From the NCBI GenBank assembly GCA_964459095.1, contig CAYWKL010000022.1:1-15122 (forward strand): a DNA stretch of 15,122 bases, written 5' to 3'. The notes under the pieces are model-generated. The model did no database searches. It saw nothing but the letters and a program-made list of their open reading frames with translations, and was not told the DNA's origin. Below are positions 1 through 6,033 of this stretch, piece after piece; position 1 is the stretch's first letter, and every line of letters begins with the position of its first letter. Origin of the DNA: CAYWKL01 sp964459095. Lineage in GTDB: Bacteria; Patescibacteriota; Microgenomatia; Daviesbacterales; UBA10151. A program made the position numbers and the translations under genes.

Positions 1-548
1 ACTGCATAAATTACCTCGTCAGGAGTCATATCATCTCTTGCAGTAATCCACTCCTCAAATAAGTCTTTTTTTAATAAAGATTTTGCCCCCTCAACTGTTT
101 CCTGAAATTTATCTTTTCCTTCAATTTTTTCTTCTAAAGTTGGGATTTCAAAAATGCCTCTTAAAAAGCTTCCAATATTCCCGCCTTTAAAATGTTCTAG
201 ATTTTCTTTAAGCTGTCTTTCTTTTTGCGCCAAACCTTGTTCTGCCCAAGGATCTCTTTTTTGTTCTTTTTTTACCCAAGCCTCATATTTTTTCTTATGT
301 TCTATAAAATCTTTTGCCTGCTCCCAAAGTTTTTGGGCCTCTTCTTTTTCTGTTATTGGAGTGAATTCTGGCTGTTTTTTTTGATCTTGCTCTTGTCTTC
401 GATCTGAGTGTTCTTGAGTATCTGAATTATTGCTTTGCGTTTCTGTGTTTGCTTTGTCATTACTAGATCCCTGCTTATCTTTAGCAGGTTCTCTAGCTGC
501 ATCTTCTGGGACAGAACCTGGAGTATCCCCTCTTTCTCCATTGGCCAT
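1..548 (-). CDS. Hypothetical hydrophilic protein, C-terminus off the left edge
   Basis: An open frame runs from an ATG at 548 to the window edge, giving 182 complete codons with no stop, so the protein is incomplete at its C-terminus. It begins MANGERGDTPGSVPEDAARE. Residues 1-65 are rich in Gln, Asn, Asp, Glu and Ser and look disordered. From about residue 66 the sequence is charged and helix-prone with spaced Trp residues (LWEQAKDF, EAWVKKEQ, FEEWITARDD). No signal peptide or membrane segment is visible. It starts 37 bp after the stop of the upstream zinc-ribbon gene, with a weak AAAGG about 14 nt before the ATG, so the two are probably co-transcribed. A short frame inside it at 353-541 is a shadow. 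I do not recognise the family; a cytoplasmic accessory role is only a guess. Confidence 0.75.
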   Translation of the reverse strand, partial: MANGERGDTPGSVPEDAAREPAKDKQGSSNDKANTETQSNNSDTQEHSDRRQEQDQKKQPEFTPITEKEEAQKLWEQAKDFIEHKKKYEAWVKKEQKRDPWAEQGLAQKERQLKENLEHFKGGNIGSFLRGIFEIPTLEEKIEGKDKFQETVEGAKSLLKKDLFEEWITARDDMTPDEVIYA

Positions 549-585
549 ATGCTAATTTTACCTTTTTTTATCTGAATCCGCCAAT

Positions 586-1986
586 TTATGCAACAAGTCC
601 AAGTTTTTCCATTTCTTTAAGGCTGTTAACGCAATTTCTGCAAAGACCACAAGAAACTTCTACTTTAGGATCCTTTTTCCCTGCACCACACTTACCGCAC
701 TCTCCTAAGTGCCACTGCTCATTCTCTACTACCTCTCTTAAACCTCCCAAAACACTAATTAGAAGGTTTCCATCTTTTTTAGAACCAACTCCTGCACACC
801 CATGCATAACCTGCATAAACCCATGGGCTTTCTCTTTTTGTTCATAAGTTAATACTACTTGATGATTGGAAATCAGACCTCTTTCAAGAAGTGTAAACTT
901 CCTTAAAATATCTTCTATTTTCTCCGCTAAGAGTTCCTGAATTTCTGGGATATGTAATTGATTTAAAATGCTTAAATAAAACTCTTTTAGCTCATCTATT
1001 AAGGGTTGCTTTTTTAAGTCTAATTTCAGCCCTTTTTGACGCTCTAAGAACTCATTGTAAACACTGTCCAAGGTTTTCTCATCCCCAAAAACACTAGCTT
1101 CCAAGCCATTAATTTTAATAAGCAAATTAAAAACAAATGTTTCAAGCCCTTGGTTTAACTGTGGGTTATCTAAAGAAGAGAGTTTAAGTGGTGTACCAAC
1201 AATATTACTTACTTCATCATATCTTGTTTGGCCTACTTCTAATTTTACAGTTTCAGTATTAAAATTTTCCATTAAATTAGAATGAAGCACTCTGCAAGAC
1301 TCAACTTCTGCAAAAGTCCTTATTGTAAAAAATTCTATTTTCCCATTTATTTTTGCTGCAATTTGAATATAACTATCAACATAATCTAGTAGCTTTCCAT
1401 CTATAATCAACCCGCTCTCTTTTTTAGGACTTATTATTAAAACAACTGAATTATCAGGTGATTCTTTTAGAAAATCCTCTGCTTCAATCCAGCTGCTTTT
1501 AGCCTTTCCTTGTCTTTCTTCTTCTTTTATCTTATTTCCAACAGGTAAACCGGATTTATCCAAAATACGGGTTTTTCCTTCATATATCCCAAAGGAATAG
1601 TTAGCACTAAAAACTGATTTTCCTTCATTAAATTCTTCATTCCAGCTTCTTAAGTTCTCAGCTATCTCTTCAAAAGATTTTTCAGCTGCATTTTCTTTAC
1701 TTTTACCTTCTCCTATTAAGATGTTAAAGTTTTTAACTGCTGTTTTAACCTCCCCTAATGCATCAAATCCTACAATTTTAGAATTCCTTACTTTCTCAAC
1801 TAAAGGCCTAAATTGAATCTCCCCCCATATTCTGTCATGCTGAACTGACTCTGTCATTCCCGCGAAAGCGGGAATCCATCCAATAAGCGAAGCTTGCTGC
1901 TTCGCAGTAGATTCCGTATCAAGTACGGAATGACGTGAGTGCGAAACTAGTAACCCAAACTTTGTTGCTTCTTTTGCTAAACTCAT
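586..1986 (-). CDS. Uncharacterised protein with C-terminal zinc-ribbon-like motif
   Basis: A 466-residue soluble protein of unknown function. The only clear motif is near the C-terminus: HLGECGKCGAG followed about 15 residues later by CGLCRNC. This CxxC...CxxC arrangement suits a small structural zinc ribbon. The middle is ordinary alpha/beta-like sequence (for example NSVVLIISPKK and KINGKIEFFTIRTF) with no membrane segment. The N-terminus is odd: residues about 18-44 are encoded by a palindromic repeat (separate entry). The true N-terminus could therefore be the ATG at 1986 (MSLAKEATKF) with the repeat inserted in frame, or the in-frame ATG at 1857 inside the repeat, giving 423 residues. 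Neither start has a clear Shine-Dalgarno. The 5' leader holds a cobalamin-riboswitch-like sequence. It is the first gene of a two-gene minus-strand unit, divergent from the secretion operon. Confidence 0.8.
   Translation of the reverse strand: MSLAKEATKFGLLVSHSRHSVLDTESTAKQQASLIGWIPAFAGMTESVQHDRIWGEIQFRPLVEKVRNSKIVGFDALGEVKTAVKNFNILIGEGKSKENAAEKSFEEIAENLRSWNEEFNEGKSVFSANYSFGIYEGKTRILDKSGLPVGNKIKEEERQGKAKSSWIEAEDFLKESPDNSVVLIISPKKESGLIIDGKLLDYVDSYIQIAAKINGKIEFFTIRTFAEVESCRVLHSNLMENFNTETVKLEVGQTRYDEVSNIVGTPLKLSSLDNPQLNQGLETFVFNLLIKINGLEASVFGDEKTLDSVYNEFLERQKGLKLDLKKQPLIDELKEFYLSILNQLHIPEIQELLAEKIEDILRKFTLLERGLISNHQVVLTYEQKEKAHGFMQVMHGCAGVGSKKDGNLLISVLGGLREVVENEQWHLGECGKCGAGKKDPKVEVSCGLCRNCVNSLKEMEKLGLVA
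1853..1934. repeat. Cloverleaf-shaped palindromic repeat inside a coding frame
   Basis: Three perfect hairpins lie in series. ATTCCCGC/GCGGGAAT is at 1856-1863 and 1868-1875 (GAAA loop), GCGAAGC/GCTTCGC at 1887-1893 and 1899-1905, and ATTCCGTA/TACGGAAT at 1911-1918 and 1924-1931. An outer pair, GTCATTCC (1853-1860) with GGAATGAC (1927-1934), can close them. The encoded peptide contains GWIPAFAGMT, the signature of a widespread bacterial palindromic repeat type related in wording to 'VIPAFAGMT'-coding elements. The left flank (TCTGTCATGCTGAA, from 1831) resembles the usual neighbour of such repeats. It is more GC-rich than its surroundings. It could be an insertion that stayed in frame, or lie in a leader if translation starts at 1857. 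Confidence 0.85.
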
Positions 1987-2012
1987 ACTTTGCTCGAGTA
2001 GAAGAAGAGATT

Positions 2013-2099
2013 CAGGCAGTCCGGTTATTACGGTTGCGGCACAACAGTGGAATTACACCACTTTTCCCCTGATAAGAAATTGGTCTGATCCAACTTATC
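2013..2099 (-). promoter_or_regulatory. Cobalamin-riboswitch-like RNA leader
   Basis: Read on the minus strand just upstream of the zinc-ribbon gene, the order of motifs matches the conserved cobalamin riboswitch core. First comes a hairpin GATAAGTTGG/CCAA..CTTATC (2099-2071), then AGGGGAA, then a stem AGTGG/CCACT (2062-2046) closing a UGUAAUU loop (consensus UGNAANU). ACUG and the B12-box-like CCGCAACCGUAA (2039-2028) follow, then CCGGACUGCCUG (about 2024-2013). The P7-P10 part normally found between the B12 box and the final CUGCC is almost absent, and I could not find the 5' strand of P1. It may therefore be a minimal variant, a degenerate copy or a partial match. A covariance-model search with the Rfam cobalamin and AdoCbl-variant models would decide. 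Confidence 0.5.
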
Positions 2100-2120
2100 T
2101 CTTATTTAGTTATTAGTTAG

Positions 2121-2147
2121 GGTATAGCGTTTAGTTTAAAAAATCAA
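2121..2147 (-). promoter_or_regulatory. Weak candidate promoter for the left-hand operon
   Basis: On the minus strand TTGATT (2147-2142) and TATACC (2126-2121) lie 15 bp apart, about 25 nt before the riboswitch-like leader. The spacer is shorter than the usual 16-18 bp, so this is tentative. The rest of the 1987-2262 intergenic region is AT-rich. It holds a small inverted repeat, AATAAT-CA-ATTATT (2146-2159). On the plus strand a TTGACC (2203-2208) and TAAAAT (2229-2234) are 20 bp apart, too far for a confident promoter for the divergent operon. Confidence 0.2.
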
Positions 2148-2262
2148 TAATCAATTATTAATCTTATCAACTAAGTTCTATTCCTATCTAACTAATCCTA
2201 CTTTGACCTAGTTTGAGTAGCTAGACAGTAAAATTTTCACGCAGTAAGCTAAATCCTAACTT

Positions 2263-3390
2263 ATGGAAGGACATGAAGTACCAAAAAATGTAAGTGATTT
2301 TGAATTCCACCTTGTTGGGGATATGACATTAAAGCAGTTTGGGTATCTTGCATCTGGTTTAGGTATAGCTTATTTGATTTTTATAATAATTGGCTCAAAC
2401 GTGCCTTTGCTGGCATGGCCTTTGATATTTATAAGTGCTGTATTAGGAGCAGCCTATGCTTTTTTACCTATTTTGGAGCGCCCCTTAGATCACTGGACAA
2501 TTAGCTTTTTTAAAGCAATATTTACACCAACTCAAAGATCCTGGCAATCAAAGGAGGTGTCTTTACAAAGTCCTCAGTTTAAAAATAGGCTTAGCGTGTA
2601 TCTTTCTTTCATACCTGATACTGCTTCAAGCTCTCAAGCAACTGTGACAAAATCATCAATTATTCCAAGATTTACTGAACAGCAGCCTACTCCTACTCCT
2701 ACTCCTACTCCTAAAATTAACACGCTACCTCCTCAACCACCACAAATTAATCCTACTCCTAAACAAGCTCCTCTTATAAATATACCTACTGACCTACCTA
2801 CCACAGGAGAGCTAGAAGCCTCCATTGGGCTGGCAAAAGAAAAACAGATTTTGCAAAACCAGCTCCTTAGAGAACAAAAAATCTTAAGTTATCTTAAGGG
2901 AAAAGCGTCAATGCCTGGAGCAAATCCAGCGCTTTATAGTGCCCAAATGCAAGAAGCCCAGAAAAATATAGTCCAACTTGATGAAAAAATAAGCAAAATT
3001 TCTCATGAGCTTGCTATTTTAGCAGGCACTTCAGCTGTTGAGGAAAGAAAAAAAGTTGTGATTCAACCTCAAGCATCTGCTGATATAAAATTAACCTTAA
3101 CTTCTATTCCAAATATAATTAACGGAATCATCACTGATTCACAGGGAAATTACCTTGAAGGAGTTGTTGTTGTTACACATGATAAGCAGGATTTGCCTGT
3201 AAGAGCCTTAAAAACAAACAAGCTTGGTCAGTTTTTAGCTGCAACACCTCTTCCCAATGGAACATATACCCTTACTCTTGAAAAAGATAATTTAAATTTT
3301 GATATTTATGAAGTAACTTTGAATGGAAATATTCTTCCACCTCTTAAAATAGCTGCTAAAAAACAAATTCTCTCGCAAGGACAAATATGA
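2263..3390 (+). CDS. PrgI-like membrane protein with C-terminal beta-sandwich domain
   Basis: A 375-residue protein that opens the plus-strand secretion operon. Residues 1-95 resemble the PrgI family of small inner-membrane proteins from type IV secretion clusters: a conserved-looking amphipathic start (EVPKNVSDFEFHLVGDMTLK), two membrane segments at about 25-43 and 48-69, then a basic/aromatic stretch ending QRSW. A Pro/Thr-rich linker (about 130-180, including four Thr-Pro repeats) leads to a helical coiled-coil-like region (about 183-255). Residues about 283-365 look like a carboxypeptidase-regulatory-like beta-sandwich (NGIITDSQGNYLEGVVVVTH ... LGQFLAATPLPNGTYTLTLE). The added C-terminal domains make it longer than a typical PrgI protein of about 100 residues. 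There is no clear Shine-Dalgarno before the ATG. It overlaps the next gene by 4 bp (ATGA), which suggests translational coupling. Confidence 0.82.
   Translation: MEGHEVPKNVSDFEFHLVGDMTLKQFGYLASGLGIAYLIFIIIGSNVPLLAWPLIFISAVLGAAYAFLPILERPLDHWTISFFKAIFTPTQRSWQSKEVSLQSPQFKNRLSVYLSFIPDTASSSQATVTKSSIIPRFTEQQPTPTPTPTPKINTLPPQPPQINPTPKQAPLINIPTDLPTTGELEASIGLAKEKQILQNQLLREQKILSYLKGKASMPGANPALYSAQMQEAQKNIVQLDEKISKISHELAILAGTSAVEERKKVVIQPQASADIKLTLTSIPNIINGIITDSQGNYLEGVVVVTHDKQDLPVRALKTNKLGQFLAATPLPNGTYTLTLEKDNLNFDIYEVTLNGNILPPLKIAAKKQILSQGQI
2686..2713 (+). repeat. CCTACT hexanucleotide tract (about 4.5 copies)
   Basis: Four exact tandem CCTACT units followed by CCTA encode the Thr-Pro repeat in the linker of the PrgI-like protein. 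The unit is six bases, so gain or loss of copies would lengthen or shorten the linker without a frameshift. Confidence 0.9.
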
Positions 3391-4196
3391 GCACAACGCA
3401 AGAATATATACCTATAAGAGACATTCACGACGATATAGTAATACTAAAAAACGGCAACATGTCTTTGGTTTTAGAAACAACAGCAGTTAACTTTGGGCTT
3501 TTATCCGAAAACGAACAATTGGCAATAATTTCAGCATTTGCAGCACTTTTAAATTCGCTTTCTTTTTCAATTCAGATTGTAATAAGGTCCAAAAGGCTTG
3601 ATATAACATCCTATCTTAAGCTGCTCTCAAGCGCAGAAAGTACTCAAAAAAATCCTCTTTTGGCAAAATTAATGGCAAATTATAGGCAGTTTATAGAAAC
3701 AATAGTCAGGGAAAACCAAGTTTTAGATAAAAAATTTTACATAATTATATCTATGTCACCTTTTGAAATAGGTTTAACTGGATCTGCCAAAGAACGTTTT
3801 CAAAAAGCTCTAACAATACTTCTTCCAAGACGCGATCATATAATAAGACAGCTTTGGAGAACAGGCTTAAAAGCTACACAGCTAACTTCGAAACAACTTA
3901 TTAATCTTTTTTATGATGTTTATAACCCTGCGTTTAGATCAGTGCCAGCTAGTCCACAAGCACCTTCTGTCCAGGTGCAAACACCCCCGGCACAACAACC
4001 TGTACCCCAGCAACCTATAGCTGTGCAACAGCCGGCTCAAACACAACCAGAGCCAGTAAATCAACCTCAGCCTGCTTATTCTCCAGCTCCTGCACAGAAT
4101 CCTCCTGCTCAAGAACAACCCTCCCAAAGAAGACCATTAAGTATTTCAACCCCATTTGTAGTTGAGGAGCTACCTGACGAATATGGCACTGCTTAA
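3387..4196 (+). CDS. Small TraC/VirB4 N-terminal-like protein with Pro/Gln-rich tail
   Basis: A 269-residue protein. Residues 1-185 form a globular domain starting EYIPIRDIHDDIVILKNGNM, with the beta-hairpin and helix pattern seen at the N-terminus of TraC/VirB4-type conjugation ATPases (SLVLETTAVNFGLLSENEQ, then SFSIQIVIRSKRLDI). It contains no Walker motifs. Residues about 186-250 are a Pro/Gln/Ala-rich tail, probably disordered, ending in a short conserved-looking C-terminus. Immediately downstream is the motor ATPase, so the simplest reading is a separately encoded partner domain of that motor. The start overlaps the previous stop (ATGA), with AAGGA at 3377-3381 as ribosome-binding site. 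Its last 14 bp overlap the ATPase gene. The family call rests on N-terminal pattern and context. Confidence 0.72.
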   Translation: MSTTQEYIPIRDIHDDIVILKNGNMSLVLETTAVNFGLLSENEQLAIISAFAALLNSLSFSIQIVIRSKRLDITSYLKLLSSAESTQKNPLLAKLMANYRQFIETIVRENQVLDKKFYIIISMSPFEIGLTGSAKERFQKALTILLPRRDHIIRQLWRTGLKATQLTSKQLINLFYDVYNPAFRSVPASPQAPSVQVQTPPAQQPVPQQPIAVQQPAQTQPEPVNQPQPAYSPAPAQNPPAQEQPSQRRPLSISTPFVVEELPDEYGTA

Positions 4197-5988
4197 GCTT
4201 CCAAATCCGTTTAAAAAAGAACCTAAACAAGCTTTGCCCAATGAGCCAGAAAAACAAATTCAAGGTTTTAAATTAGATGATGTTTTAGCTCCTCAATTAG
4301 TAGAAGTTGACTTTAATGATTTGAAGATTGATAACAATTTTTATAAATCATTTTTTGTGTCAGGTTATCCCAGATACGTTGGCCCAAACTGGCTTGAACC
4401 TTTAATTTCATTTGATCACACTTTAGATATTTCGATGTTTATTTACCCTTCTTTATCAAAAGACGTTTTGACTAATTTAAGACACAAAATTGCAGAGATG
4501 GAGGCAACAATACAAACAGATCTGGAGCGGGGCCGCCAAATTGATCCATCTGTTCAAGTCTCTTTAGATGATGCAAGAGCGCTTCAAGAACAACTTGCAA
4601 AAGGAGCAGAGAGGTTTTTTAAGCTGGGGCTTTACATTACTGTCCCTTCTGAATCAAAAGAAGAATTAGATAATATTTCAAAACTCCTTCAGTCAACGCT
4701 TTATTCACTATCTATCACTGCACTTCCTTTAACTTTGCAGATGGAGGATGCATTTGTTTCCACCCAACCAATTGGTGAGGATCTACTTTTGCTAAATCAC
4801 AATATGGATACAACATCTTTGGCTACAACATTTCCTTTTACTTCATCAGAGCTTACAGAAAATGAAGGGGTTTTATACGGAATAAACGAGCACAATGATT
4901 CTTTAATAATTTTTGACCGCTTCAGTTTAGAGAACGCGAATTCGGTTGTCTTTGCCAAAAGCGGCGCTGGAAAAAGCTACCTAGTAAAACTTGAGGTGCT
5001 GCGTTCTTTGATGTTTGGGGTAGATGCAATTATTATAGACCCTGAACAGGAATATGTTGAGCTTTGCAAAGCAGTTGGAGGAAACTATATTAATTTTTCA
5101 TCTGAGTCTCCTATTAAAATCAACCCTTTTGACCTCTCCCAAGTTAGCGAGTCAGGGGAAAATGAGCTGGGAAGAAAAATATTATCCTTGACAGGTTTTT
5201 TAAGATTAATTTTAGGAGATCTTGATGCAGGACAGGCTGCAGTATTAGATAGAGCAATAACTTCTACCTATAGATTAAAGGGTATAACCTCTGATCCAAA
5301 AACCCAAAAACTTCCACCCCCTTTAATGGAGGATTTATACAAAGTTCTAGCAGGCATGGAAGAGTCTCAAGCTGTTGAACTTAGCTTTAGACTGGAAAGA
5401 TTTATAAAAGGGTCGCTAGCTGGAATTTTCTCAGCTCCCTCTAATATCAATTTAGACAACTCAATGATTGTCTTTTCTGTAAGAGATCTTGCTGATCAAC
5501 TACGCCCCCTAGCTATGTATCTAATTTTGGATTTTATCTGGACAAAAATAAGAACAAGTCTTAAAAAAAGGCTTTTGGTTGTTGATGAGGCCTGGTATAT
5601 GATGCAAAATCCAGACTCAGCTGAATTTTTGGTAAGCATTGCTAAAAGAGCAAGAAAGTATTTTCTGGGAGTAACAACTATAACCCAAGATGTTGAGGAT
5701 TTTTTAGCTGGGGAACATGGAAAAGAAATAATTTCTAATTCATCCATACAAATTCTTCTTAAACAAGCTCCGGCATCTATAGATAGAATTGGGATTGTAT
5801 TTAATTTATCTGAAGGGGAAAAGCGCTTGCTTTTATCAGCAGGGATTGGCCAAGGGTTATTTTTTGCAGGACCAACGCATGTTGCCATGACTGTTGTTGC
5901 ATCCCCTGCTGAACATGAACTTATAACTTCAAACCCAGCTGAGCTTTTAAAAAGGCAGGCAAACCAACAAATCCAAGCTTCAGGATAG
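4183..5988 (+). CDS. VirB4/TraC-type secretion ATPase
   Basis: A 601-residue ATPase expected to power assembly or transport in a type IV secretion-like machine at the cytoplasmic face of the membrane. The N-terminal ~240 residues have the VirB4-type character (FFVSGYPRYVGPNWLEPLIS, a helical insert, then LGLYITVPSESKEELDNIS). A Walker A AKSGAGKS lies at about 258-265 (Lys264) and a Walker B LLVVDEAW at Asp468-Glu469. The intervening DPEQEYVELCKAVGG and INPFDLS are typical of this ATPase group, as is GVTTITQDVEDFL near the end. It lacks a membrane segment. An upstream TTG at 4162 is in frame, but ATG 4183 with GAGGAG at 4164-4169 is more likely. It is the most confidently recognised gene of the central operon. 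Confidence 0.92.
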   Translation: MALLKLPNPFKKEPKQALPNEPEKQIQGFKLDDVLAPQLVEVDFNDLKIDNNFYKSFFVSGYPRYVGPNWLEPLISFDHTLDISMFIYPSLSKDVLTNLRHKIAEMEATIQTDLERGRQIDPSVQVSLDDARALQEQLAKGAERFFKLGLYITVPSESKEELDNISKLLQSTLYSLSITALPLTLQMEDAFVSTQPIGEDLLLLNHNMDTTSLATTFPFTSSELTENEGVLYGINEHNDSLIIFDRFSLENANSVVFAKSGAGKSYLVKLEVLRSLMFGVDAIIIDPEQEYVELCKAVGGNYINFSSESPIKINPFDLSQVSESGENELGRKILSLTGFLRLILGDLDAGQAAVLDRAITSTYRLKGITSDPKTQKLPPPLMEDLYKVLAGMEESQAVELSFRLERFIKGSLAGIFSAPSNINLDNSMIVFSVRDLADQLRPLAMYLILDFIWTKIRTSLKKRLLVVDEAWYMMQNPDSAEFLVSIAKRARKYFLGVTTITQDVEDFLAGEHGKEIISNSSIQILLKQAPASIDRIGIVFNLSEGEKRLLLSAGIGQGLFFAGPTHVAMTVVASPAEHELITSNPAELLKRQANQQIQASG

Positions 5989-6002
5989 AGAAATTAATTG
6001 TA

Positions 6003-6030
6003 AATTGATAATTGTTAATTGATAATTGTT
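6003..6030. repeat. Two perfect tandem copies of a 14-bp AT-rich unit
   Basis: AATTGATAATTGTT occurs at 6003-6016 and again at 6017-6030, filling most of the 45-bp gap between the ATPase stop and the ATG of the transglycosylase gene. No Shine-Dalgarno is visible in this gap, so the next gene may rely on an unstructured AT-rich leader. Confidence 0.9.
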
Positions 6031-6033
6031 AGT

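Noticed and set aside
154..541. Short frames on both strands near the left edge
   Set aside because: They are shadows of the longer minus-strand frame open from 548 to the edge, which has a start next to the upstream gene's stop and coherent composition.
2041..2075. Plus-strand hairpin AGTGG/CCACT followed by TTTCCCC as a terminator
   Set aside because: The stem is short and no plus-strand gene precedes it; the same stem fits P5 of the riboswitch-like RNA on the minus strand better.
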